From Methanomicrobiales archaeon (GTDB taxonomy: Archaea > Halobacteriota > Methanomicrobia > Methanomicrobiales > Methanospirillaceae), in the NCBI GenBank assembly GCA_025358115.1, contig JANYKQ010000087.1, forward strand, positions 17,149 through 81,148: DNA of 64,000 bases, given 5' to 3'. Below, in pieces: positions 19,683-27,495 of this stretch. A program made the position numbers and the translations under genes. How positions within the stretch are numbered: position 1 is the stretch's first letter; each line of letters opens with the position of its first letter. The notes under the pieces were generated by a model. It saw only the letters and a program-made list of their open reading frames with translations. It had not been told where the DNA came from and made no database searches.

Positions 19683-20324
19683 ATGAATGGAAAAAATGAA
19701 GGGAGAGGAATTGGCAGGAATTCCGGTAATCAGATCAGCGACGGGGACCGGGGACTTTTGTCTCCGGGACGTACCTCGTCGCCTTCCAAACAATCTTATA
19801 AAGAACAGGGGACCTCATCGTTATCCGGTGATAAACTACCCCCGGTTCCACAGCAAAGTCCCTCAATGAACCGATCCTCTGTTCAGCCGCAAAGTCCCAT
19901 GATGTCGCGGGAAGACACTGAATTACTCCTGCAATTGGATGTCCAGACTTTCCGGCCGATAATCCCGTCCACTTCCAGTCCCGATTACGTCTCCCTTATG
20001 CGGAGTTTTGACAGCAGCTTCTTTGGCCGTGGTTCTGAGTACTTCAATTTCCGCGGGAGGCCGATGCGGGGCTGGGAGGTAAATTACTACTTTATCGCTA
20101 TGGCAATGGCTAACCAGGGTTACTCCGAGCGCGAAACACTCGACAGAATATGGCAGTGGAATGCAGTGCAGGCGCTTAGTCGGGGAAGCTCATTTTCCGC
20201 GGAAATGACCAGCGAGATGTGGTTCGCTGCACAGGAAGGCTACCGCGACGAAATTCTCAGGTTACAGCCTTCCCGGTATAATCGGATACAAATGAGTCCA
20301 CCGGGAACCGCCAGGCGGCGATGA
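19683..20324 (+). CDS. Protein with disordered N-terminus and compact C-terminal domain, unknown
   Basis: A 213-residue protein. Residues 1-85 are rich in Ser, Pro, Gly and Gln and probably unstructured. Residues about 85-213 form a compact domain with FFGRGSEYFNFRGRPMRGW, a helix NYYFIAMAMANQGYSERETLDRIWQWNAVQALS and EMTSEMWFAAQEGYRDEILRL. The Asn-Tyr-Tyr-Phe/Ala-Met helix faintly recalls small domains at the ends of bacterial polymorphic toxins, but I cannot confirm a family. It lies 35 bases after the 1194-residue gene and is likely cotranscribed and functionally linked. Confidence 0.6.
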   Translation: MNGKNEGRGIGRNSGNQISDGDRGLLSPGRTSSPSKQSYKEQGTSSLSGDKLPPVPQQSPSMNRSSVQPQSPMMSREDTELLLQLDVQTFRPIIPSTSSPDYVSLMRSFDSSFFGRGSEYFNFRGRPMRGWEVNYYFIAMAMANQGYSERETLDRIWQWNAVQALSRGSSFSAEMTSEMWFAAQEGYRDEILRLQPSRYNRIQMSPPGTARRR

Positions 20325-20342
20325 GGGTTTCTGCCAGAGCCG

Positions 20343-20480
20343 ATGCCGGGAGATGTGGATGAGGAAAACCCCGGCAAAACCTTCTCAGAGCAGATCGCAG
20401 AGATGCACCTGCAATCCATTCGCAGCATAGGGGACCTGACACCGTCACCAAAACCACGGTTGCAGATCTGGATCCGGTAA
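20343..20480 (+). CDS. Possible 45-residue protein ending the unknown-function unit
   Basis: A short frame begins 19 bases after the previous stop and encodes an acidic-to-basic peptide with one possible helix (FSEQIAEMHLQSIRSIGD). It has no clear ribosome-binding site. It may be a third gene of the unit or chance. Confidence 0.3.
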   Translation: MPGDVDEENPGKTFSEQIAEMHLQSIRSIGDLTPSPKPRLQIWIR

Positions 20481-20617
20481 AAGTCGCCATCTCTGTTAAA
20501 GCAAACGAGACCGGGAGGCGGAATACCGGACCCGATACATCCCCCACAGATGGTCCAAAAGGATTGGACTGGTCCCGGAGGGCTAACCGGCAGGGGCGTG
20601 GAAAGGAAAAGGGAAAA

Positions 20618-21646
20618 TTATGGAGTAACCCGCTCGTTTTCCCCGCCGGTTTTTTGGTTAGTCCATACGTTGGATCGCAGGAGTATGATGGCGAAAATAC
20701 CCAAAATGACAATAATCGGAAGGAATGAAACGATCGTATCTGCGCCGGAAATGTATACCCGGCCGGTATTGACGATAATATCGATGAGGCCATGTAACAG
20801 GACGGCAATCCATATGCTTCCGGTCTTGAGTACGGCATAGCCGAATATGACACTCACGATGATGGTGTAAACAAGGTACACGATATTTGCCGACAGGAAA
20901 GATTCATTAGGAAAATTAAGTCCCATCAGCATCAGGGGAGCGTGCCATAACCCCCATATCAGGCCAACCAGGACCACGCCGGTATACCCTCCGAAGAGTG
21001 CAAACAGACGGTCCTGGAGGTAAAAACGCCAGCCGTACTCTTCACCGAAAAATATCGGCCACGATATGACTAAGGTCAGCAGAGGTAACCCCAGGGTCGT
21101 GAAGAACAGGGCCAGGTTAAACTCCAGGAAGGGCAGGCGGAGCCCCAGGCTGTAACTGAGAAGAAGTGCGATAATATATGCCAGAGAGAAAAGAACGGGC
21201 AGAATAACAAATAACCTGCGGTTTTTTCCAAAGGATAATTTTGCGGATGCAAGATTAGACCGCCAGGTGTCCTTCAGGTTCAGGATAACTACCAGCACAA
21301 GCGTTGCAAAACTGGTAACAACGGAGAGTATCGGGTAAGGACCTGCGGTCCCGAGAACCGGATAGAAAACCATCTCAAAAATAAGAAGTCCCGAAGAGAT
21401 CACAAAACAGGCAAGAAACAGTTTTGTTTCCCGGGTCAGGGCTGTTGATTTAAAATACACCAGGCAGATTATCGCTGTAATCGCCGGGATGAACATGGCA
21501 ACTGTGGGTATCTTACTCGACAACATTTTCGGGCCGTACATGCCAATACCCGCAATTTCAAGAAGAAATGTGGCGCCAAAAGCGATAATGAGAAAAAAAC
21601 ATAATTCGAATTTCAAACGACCCCGTTCTGATAGTACTATAGCCAT
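20618..21646 (-). CDS. CPBP-family intramembrane metalloprotease
   Basis: A 342-residue membrane protein with about nine helices. It has the CPBP/Rce1 motifs: EEYGWRFYLQ (Glu-Glu-x-x-x-Arg, about 207-212), GLWHAPLML with the first catalytic His (about 239) and HGLIDI near 288 with the second. Rce1 cleaves prenylated proteins in eukaryotes; prokaryotic members process or protect against peptides, or act in surface-protein maturation. The substrate is unknown. A GGGAGTG ribosome-binding site precedes the ATG. It converges with the unknown-function unit and stands alone, so no substrate can be inferred from neighbours. Confidence 0.82.
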   Translation of the reverse strand: MAIVLSERGRLKFELCFFLIIAFGATFLLEIAGIGMYGPKMLSSKIPTVAMFIPAITAIICLVYFKSTALTRETKLFLACFVISSGLLIFEMVFYPVLGTAGPYPILSVVTSFATLVLVVILNLKDTWRSNLASAKLSFGKNRRLFVILPVLFSLAYIIALLLSYSLGLRLPFLEFNLALFFTTLGLPLLTLVISWPIFFGEEYGWRFYLQDRLFALFGGYTGVVLVGLIWGLWHAPLMLMGLNFPNESFLSANIVYLVYTIIVSVIFGYAVLKTGSIWIAVLLHGLIDIIVNTGRVYISGADTIVSFLPIIVILGIFAIILLRSNVWTNQKTGGENERVTP

Positions 21647-21950
21647 ACGGTTACACTCCCGGGTAAGTCAATGAACACGGTGAATACAACAAAGCAAAAA
21701 ATCCCCTTTTGTTCTACCAACCAGAATGGATTCCGGCTGCACTTAATCTTTTATCATTTCATCGGTTGTTCTGACATTTTTCCGGGATTGTTGCGGTAAA
21801 ACTGTCGCGTTGCAGGCTTGCCTGACATGTCCACTTTCCGGGGAAGTCAGGAACGGGATCGGATTGCTGTTTCCCGTAAGCCTGTGGCCGGTATAACCGG
21901 TACATGGCAAGATTTTTACCCGCCCCCGGTCTCTATCTGGATGTACGGTT
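21647..21950. other. Intergenic stretch without clear features
   Basis: About 300 bases between divergent genes. I see no gene here; both promoters must lie in it, but no strong TATA box stands out. Confidence 0.3.
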
Positions 21951-22319
21951 ATGGTCCAGATAAGGCGGATTGCCATTACTACGGGAATTGGTGTACTCAC
22001 CGGCCTGTACTGTGCCGGGAGCCTTCTCGTAGCCGCTCCTCCGGGGATCACGCCGGAACCCTGGTTCATGGTTATGATCCTCTATGGTCGTATCCTCCAG
22101 GGATTTGTGATCGGGTTTGCTGACGTAATTCCCCTTCACCCGGTGATACGGGGGGCGGGACTGGGGGCGATCTTCAGCTTCCTGCTCTGCATCGTTCCCC
22201 TGTCTGCCCACAATTATTTTGGTGCGGTGATGCTCTTCATCTTCGGTATTATCTATGGAGCACTTGCTGACGGGATTGCGAGCCGGGCTATGCAGAAGAA
22301 GACCGGGACTCCGGCATGA
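21951..22319 (+). CDS. Small four-helix membrane protein, unknown
   Basis: A 122-residue protein with about four hydrophobic helices (ITTGIGVLTGLYCAGSLLVA, PWFMVMILYGRILQGFVIGFADVI, AGLGAIFSFLLCIVP, FGAVMLFIFGIIYGALADGI). Glycine-rich helix contacts suggest a compact bundle. No family recognised with certainty. A fragment of a second copy, matching only the first 20 or so residues, lies at about 33250-33315. Confidence 0.6.
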   Translation: MVQIRRIAITTGIGVLTGLYCAGSLLVAAPPGITPEPWFMVMILYGRILQGFVIGFADVIPLHPVIRGAGLGAIFSFLLCIVPLSAHNYFGAVMLFIFGIIYGALADGIASRAMQKKTGTPA

Positions 22320-22640
22320 ATGCATGCAAAATACCCCAAAAGATACCAACAATTCCCGAAGAGATTGCAGGATAATCACCGGTAATTCCTGTACACCGGG
22401 GAGTCCGGATCTCCTGAAAGATACATGAACCGTTCCCCGCCACCGGGGAACTGCGATGCTGCACTATTTTTTTTATCCCTCCAGCTTCTCCCCGGGAAGT
22501 AATCTTTGCTTGTGTGTAGGATTTTATGATTTGCAGGGTATGGCTCTCATATGCCGTAATTAAGGGATCCCGGGGAGCCGGGCGGGAGATAAGAAACCCA
22601 GATCAAAGTATTAATCCCTCATAAAAAAACACAACCGCAT
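22320..22640. other. Intergenic stretch before the secreted amidohydrolase
   Basis: No gene seen. AAGTATTAATCCCTCATAAAAAAA near 22605-22628 holds the likely promoter of the following gene. CACCGGGGA and CCCCGGTG-type short inverted sequences occur near 22398 and 22440. Confidence 0.3.
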
Positions 22641-23852
22641 ATGAAACTCATCGCTGTTCTTATTCTGCTCTGCATGCTTACCGGAACCGCTGCTGCACTC
22701 ACCCTGCCCCAGGTGGTCCCCTTCTCCCCACCGGCGGTCACGGGCGCTGAGCCCGTTGCCTCGTTCGAAGGAGGGCAGAGGTTTGCTGCCGGCGATTACC
22801 CGGTCATCGTCCTCTCCGGCTCCTACCGGCAGATGGGCCGGCAGTACGGCGGCCTGATGAAGACCGAGTTAAACGAGGAGTACGCGTTCCTTCTCGACAC
22901 CCTCACCAAACGGGGGTATACGCAAGCGGAGGTGCGGGCAATCGGACGGGATGCGACCGCATTTTTTCCGCAGCGCTTCAAAGAAGTCTTCATTGGCATG
23001 TCGGAGACCTCGGGCCTGACGCCCGATGATATCGCTGTCCTCTACTACGGAGGGGCACTCTACCTCAGTGCAGCTCCCGTCCCGCTCTCCTGCTCGTACC
23101 TTGCCACATGGGGGAACTACACAACGGACGGCTCCGTTGTGGTCTCCCGCAACTGGGACTTAGACGATCACGTACTGGTGTTCACCAAATGGTACGTTCT
23201 TGCCGTGTACCGGCCCACTGATGGCAGTAACGGTGTAGCGACGTGGGGTCCAGCTGGCATGCGGCCCGAGACCCTCATGAACAGCAAGGGGCTTTTCATT
23301 GCTGACGACAATTCGGGTCTTGGCGATAGCTATAATGCGGAGGATAACCGCCCGGACCTTATCATGGAATTTTTCCGGTTCATGCTCGATTACTCGGACG
23401 TAAAAGGACTTGACGCCGGAATTCGTGGGGCAAACGCAAATCTTCCCTGGATCGTGGATGTTGCAGGACCGGACCAGGCGTACGTGTACGAGAAGATGAC
23501 CAATAAAACACAGCAGAGGACCGGCAACGGGGTCATTGCAGCAGCAAACCATTTCGCTGACCCGGCCTGGAACTTTACTTCGGCTCCTCCCGAACACTCG
23601 CTCTCACGCCAGAACAATCTCCTCCGGCAGGCCGGCGAAGCAAAGGGATCGATCAATGCAGAGAAGATGATGCAGATCCGTGACGTGTGCCTGGAGAACG
23701 GGGGGGCAACGTTCTGCCATTCGGAACTCTTTGGCGAGAAATACTCCTCCAATCACCAGGTCGTATTCCTGCCGGCGTTACGGACGCTCTGGATGAAGAC
23801 CATGGACAAGGACTGGCAGAAGGTCGAGCTAGGTCCCCTGTTTGGCAACTGA
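22641..23852 (+). CDS. Secreted C45-type N-terminal-nucleophile hydrolase
   Basis: A 403-residue protein with a cleavable-looking signal peptide (LIAVLILLCMLTGTAAA). The mature part matches the acyl-CoA:6-aminopenicillanate acyltransferase-like (peptidase C45) family: GSYRQMGRQYGGLMK at about 60-74, then PVPLSCSYLATWGNYTTDG, in which Cys151 would become the N-terminal nucleophile after self-cleavage, followed by VVVSRNWDLD with the usual Asn-Trp-Asp. Family members hydrolyse amide bonds in acylated amino acids, bile salts or beta-lactam precursors; the substrate here is unknown. Being exported is notable: it may act on acylated signals or peptides outside the cell. It is monocistronic, followed by a T-run at 23907-23915. 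Confidence 0.75.
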   Translation: MKLIAVLILLCMLTGTAAALTLPQVVPFSPPAVTGAEPVASFEGGQRFAAGDYPVIVLSGSYRQMGRQYGGLMKTELNEEYAFLLDTLTKRGYTQAEVRAIGRDATAFFPQRFKEVFIGMSETSGLTPDDIAVLYYGGALYLSAAPVPLSCSYLATWGNYTTDGSVVVSRNWDLDDHVLVFTKWYVLAVYRPTDGSNGVATWGPAGMRPETLMNSKGLFIADDNSGLGDSYNAEDNRPDLIMEFFRFMLDYSDVKGLDAGIRGANANLPWIVDVAGPDQAYVYEKMTNKTQQRTGNGVIAAANHFADPAWNFTSAPPEHSLSRQNNLLRQAGEAKGSINAEKMMQIRDVCLENGGATFCHSELFGEKYSSNHQVVFLPALRTLWMKTMDKDWQKVELGPLFGN

Positions 23853-23906
23853 ATTGTTTGAGGGGGAAGGCCGGATCCCTGCGGAAGACCCGTGAACGAT
23901 CCGGAC

Positions 23907-23915
23907 TTTTTTTTT
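23907..23915 (+). terminator. Poly-T terminator after the C45-type hydrolase
   Basis: Nine T residues about 55 bases after the stop codon, without a needed stem, as expected for archaeal termination. Confidence 0.5.
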
Positions 23916-23969
23916 ATTTTCAGATGGTTGAGGGCACGGAGGGTTTTTCTGCCTTGTTCCGGTAACCTG

Positions 23970-24060
23970 TGGGAACAGAGGCCGTAACGGGGCCGGAGGG
24001 AAGAGGCGCGGGAAGTGCTTAAGGGAAAGAGGGTTTTTTTAAGAGGGCAGAGGTAAAGGG
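23970..24060 (+). repeat. Partial copy of dispersed 3' module
   Basis: The stretch GGAACAGAGGCCGTAACGG followed by GCTTAAGGGAAAGAGGG closely matches the end of the long repeat at about 58914-58980. It lies between two convergent genes; only the 3' end of the module is present. The rest of the gap 23853-24224 holds T-runs and no gene. Confidence 0.5.
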
Positions 24061-24224
24061 GAGGCAAAAGGATATTTTCGTTCCGGGGGGGTTGCCTGGA
24101 ATTTTTAACAACTAGAGCGGCTCATTTTTTTTTTAGAAATTCGAAATATATTTTTTTAGCAGGGCTGGACCGGGACACACCGGTTCCCGCACAAAAGCCC
24201 AGAGGCTTTACCGGTACCACCCGC

Positions 24225-24410
24225 TTACTTCTGCTGCTGCATACCCGCAACTTCGCTTACGAGTGTTTCTTTGAGCTTGTCCACTGCTTCATTGAGATCA
24301 CTGGTGATGGTGATGGTGAAAGAGTTGTCACTCTTCTTGTCATGGTAGGTTACCGTAAAATCGATCTGTCCGTCTTTTCCCTTTTTTGGCTCGATGATGA
24401 GTTGTGCCAT
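24225..24410 (-). CDS. Small beta-rich protein, unknown
   Basis: A 61-residue acidic/basic-balanced protein (IIEPKKGKDGQIDFTVTYHDKKSDNSFTITITSDLNEAVDKLKETLVSEV) that would form a strand-turn-strand-helix fold. No known family recognised. It has a plain Met start and reads well, so is probably real, but no neighbour suggests a role. Confidence 0.5.
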   Translation of the reverse strand: MAQLIIEPKKGKDGQIDFTVTYHDKKSDNSFTITITSDLNEAVDKLKETLVSEVAGMQQQK

Positions 24411-24604
24411 AGTTACTAAGAATACTTCAACAATTATCCATTTTTCTTTTGGATTTCCGGGGGAAGAGCGACATTACAACCGTTCCGTGTAAAAAAACCC
24501 GGTGATTGAAAATACGATGACGAACAATCGCCATGCAAAGATACAGCCGGCGGATCGGTACCCGGCCTTCTTCTGTTGCCCGGCATCTCACACGATTCAG
24601 GGTA

Positions 24605-24790
24605 CATCGCATCCTTCCGGACCCCGCGTGATGGGGTATCTCCCGGAGTGATCGGACTGGGGGAAATCTTTACCGGCATGGAGGGCGGTTTGGGCTCTGA
24701 TCTGCCGATGTGGGGGGATAAGAGGCCGGGATGTAGCCGGATTCGGGGGAGTGAAGTGCCGGAAGAATTGGGGTTTGGGGGGATTGAAGC
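24605..24790 (+). repeat. Degenerate copy of dispersed 3' module
   Basis: Starts with CATCCTTCCGGACCCC, as at 36558 and 60258, and ends with AGAGGCCGGGATGTAGCCGG, matching the end of other copies. It fills most of the 24411-24836 gap, in which no gene is seen. Confidence 0.5.
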
Positions 24791-24836
24791 TCAAACCGGT
24801 ACGCACGTTCACCGGGTAACGGGAGTATGCACCTTT

Positions 24837-25487
24837 TTACATCCGCTTTAATCCGGCGTTCTCCTGCTGGAGTTTTTCATTGGCACGCTGAAGCGTACCA
24901 ACCGTCTGCTCTAAACGCTCATTCTCCGCTACCAGGGATGCGTTGACTTCCTGCAATTCATTATTTTTCCGGAGTGCAATTTCATATGCGGTGAGCAGGA
25001 TTTCAGGTGACCGTAACTGATATGCAGGTGTGAGAGGTTGCTGGTCTTTAAGCGACACTGCAGGAGCTGCCCCTGCATCATCCGAATCCGGATGACACCG
25101 GGACCTCAGGGTGCCTGTTATCCGGACCTTCACGTGTTCGGCTTCAAAAGGTTTGATGATGATATTATCTGCCCCGGCTTCCAGACCTTTTTTCAGATCG
25201 GCCGGGTCGAAGAGCTGGGTAACAAGGATAACCGGAATGTCTGCCAGATTCCCGTCCTGTTTGATGGCACGGCAAAGTGCAAAGCCGTCCATTTCCGGCA
25301 TGAGAATATCTGTCAGTACCATTGCCGGGCGGTTGATCCGGATCTGCTCCAGGGCATCATTCCCATTCACCGCAAGGGCAACTATGTACCCCTCGGTTTC
25401 CAGAATATGACGGATGTGTTCAGCCTGGGTCCTGCTATCCTCGACAACAAGAATTTTTATACCGGCATTTTCATTGTCTGCTTTCAT
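24837..25487 (-). CDS. Stand-alone response regulator with coiled-coil tail
   Basis: A 216-residue protein. Residues 8-125 form a receiver domain with acidic pocket (Glu16-Asp17), phospho-acceptor Asp60 (VLTDILMPEMDG) and Lys112 (IIIKPF). After a linker, residues 165-216 form a coiled coil (EIALRKNNELQEVNASLVAENERLEQTVGTLQRANEKLQQE). There is no DNA-binding or enzymatic domain, so output likely goes through dimerisation or binding to a kinase. The HTH-PAS gene lies upstream on the same strand, about 200 bases away, and may share signalling. Confidence 0.82.
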   Translation of the reverse strand: MKADNENAGIKILVVEDSRTQAEHIRHILETEGYIVALAVNGNDALEQIRINRPAMVLTDILMPEMDGFALCRAIKQDGNLADIPVILVTQLFDPADLKKGLEAGADNIIIKPFEAEHVKVRITGTLRSRCHPDSDDAGAAPAVSLKDQQPLTPAYQLRSPEILLTAYEIALRKNNELQEVNASLVAENERLEQTVGTLQRANEKLQQENAGLKRM

Positions 25488-25685
25488 GTATTCACCGTCT
25501 TTTTCTTTTGTCCGATTGTCTCATGCACCGGCAATACCTGCTGAGTATAGGGATATCAGCTGTTTTTATTTTGGGAAATGATGAGAAGGATCCAGCCAAG
25601 TTATTCTCTTTTTTGTTCCTTTACTCATATATGCATCCGCCCCTGCAATAGATTCACCCGTGTTCACCGCTGATGACGGACAGGG

Positions 25686-27071
25686 TTATTTCAGATTCCG
25701 GTAGAGGGTGATTGCGTCGGAGGAAGAATTTACAATGGAAGCCAGGACAGAATGGAGCCGTTCTGATTCTTTTTTCGGGGTAAGATCTTCATAGACTACG
25801 AATTGCTCACCACTCTGAAGAGTTGAACGGAAAAAGTTGACCGGTCGGACGGTCCCGTCTTTGCACGTGACGGGAAACACACCTGATCTGACCTCCCCGT
25901 ATTTTGATTGTGCAGGATCCGCTCTCATGGTATGTACTATCACCTCCCGTTCAGAACTATCAGGAAATGCCTTGCTGAACCAGTCTTTTTCCGTGGGGAT
26001 CTCTTCGAATGCGTACCCGAAGAGCCGGGTAAACAGGGTATTTACGTACAGGAATTTCCCCGATTCATCGATAATAGAGATGGGGAAGGGCGAGTGATCG
26101 GTTATCATGTGGAAACGCTCTTCACTCTCACGGATAGTTTGTGCCTGCTGATGCTCGGTGTTGATATCACGTCCTACGGACTGGTATTCAACCAGGATTC
26201 CTGCAGGGTCATAAATTCCCCGGATATTCCACTGGAACCAGCGGTATTTTCCCCGGTTGTCGATCAATCGCAGTTCCAGGGACTGTGTTGGTTCATGGGG
26301 GGTTAGCCGGGCGATCAGTTCCTTCATACCGGGGATATCTTCCGGAAACAGGGAGGAGAAGATATTCTTTCCCAGTACATCACTGCAGGAAATTCCCATG
26401 AAATGACTGAAAGACTCATTGATAAACGAAATATCTCCTTCCGGGTGCCACCGGCAGATCACATCCGTCTGATCCTGCACAATCGCACGATACCGCGCTT
26501 CAGAGAGTCTTAAGGATTCTTCGAAGTGTCTCTGTTGTGTGATATCCTCTCCAATGATCGTGACTCCCTCATCCATGGTATCAAATACCGTTGGAATGAG
26601 GCGCACCCAGTAATGATGGACCTCGTTGTGCAGGGTAATACTAAATTCCCGTTGAATTTCCCCGGTTTTCTGAATCTTGCCTAAAATATCCGAGATCGCA
26701 AGACGTGCAATAATGGGAGATTTTACGTTCCTGATCAGATGTCCCACCAGCATCTCACGGGATATGCCAAGAAGGCTGAGTGCGTTCTCGTTTGCATCGA
26801 GCACTCGCATTTCATTGTCAATCAGGAGGATGATATCTGCAGAAAATTTTAAAATTGCAGATATTGGCATTTTCTGTGAAAAGGTGTAGACCTTTGCAGG
26901 GCCGATCGTATTCATATTGACTTCACCGGAAATGAGAAGAATTTCAAGATATTTTGCTGTTGAATTCCGGTTCAGTTCGAGTTTTTCGGCAAGGTCACTT
27001 ATGGTGAGCCCGTTGGGATGGAGACGAAGAAGTTTTTTTATTTTTCTTATTGTCTTCTGCCGGGTTTCCAT
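25686..27071 (-). CDS. HTH-PAS sensor/regulator without kinase domain
   Basis: A 461-residue protein. Residues 1-65 are a winged-helix-like domain (GLTISDLAEKLELNRNSTAKYLEILLISGEV). Three PAS domains follow at about 72-182, 192-308 and 318-442, each ending in the usual GEDIT/GRDI/YEDLT strand. There is no histidine kinase core, so ligand or redox sensing probably acts directly on the DNA-binding part, as in other methanogen HTH-PAS proteins. It is divergent from fdhA, with a 424-base gap holding tandem 13-base repeats, so it is a natural candidate regulator of the formate dehydrogenase genes; this is inference from position only. Confidence 0.78.
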   Translation of the reverse strand: METRQKTIRKIKKLLRLHPNGLTISDLAEKLELNRNSTAKYLEILLISGEVNMNTIGPAKVYTFSQKMPISAILKFSADIILLIDNEMRVLDANENALSLLGISREMLVGHLIRNVKSPIIARLAISDILGKIQKTGEIQREFSITLHNEVHHYWVRLIPTVFDTMDEGVTIIGEDITQQRHFEESLRLSEARYRAIVQDQTDVICRWHPEGDISFINESFSHFMGISCSDVLGKNIFSSLFPEDIPGMKELIARLTPHEPTQSLELRLIDNRGKYRWFQWNIRGIYDPAGILVEYQSVGRDINTEHQQAQTIRESEERFHMITDHSPFPISIIDESGKFLYVNTLFTRLFGYAFEEIPTEKDWFSKAFPDSSEREVIVHTMRADPAQSKYGEVRSGVFPVTCKDGTVRPVNFFRSTLQSGEQFVVYEDLTPKKESERLHSVLASIVNSSSDAITLYRNLK

Positions 27072-27495
27072 TGATTAAAACAACGTGCTTTACCATAAAA
27101 AAACATGCCCTGATATTCTGGTATGCGATACCCCGGCTGAGTTTCGCCTGACAAGAAAAAAATCCTTCATCGCGTTTCAGCAGCACACCGGGTCAATGTG
27201 TGAAAGAAATGGGGGCACTTTACCGTGGGACATATGCAATGCAGATATGCAATGCGAATATGCCATTCAAAAAAGTCATAAATCGAATATATGAGCCCCT
27301 ATAAGGAAAAAACGTATGCGCTGGTCACAATTTTGCAGGGCTTATTTTCTAAAAAATAATTATTTTCTATTAATATGAGTACCAAGTAAATTTTTTTAAA
27401 ATTTATCTGAAGGACCGTTTGGATGCAAATCTCATGAACATTTCATAAGCTTTAACGTTGGTTGTCCCGAGTTTCAGATGTAAATAGGTGTGTGA
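27072..27495. other. Divergent promoter region before fdhA
   Basis: No gene seen. Holds the 13-base tandem repeats, a TATA-like TTTTTTTAAAATTTA at about 27389-27403, roughly 95 bases before the fdhA start, and a ribosome-binding sequence AGGTG just before ATG. The long AT-rich tract 27340-27410 marks the promoter. Confidence 0.45.
27232..27270. promoter_or_regulatory. Tandem 13-base repeats in the fdh divergent region
   Basis: Two near-identical units beginning ATATGCAATGC at 27232 and 27245 and a half unit ATATGC at 27258, period 13. The spacing between divergent genes suggests an operator, but a chance local duplication is possible. Confidence 0.4.
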
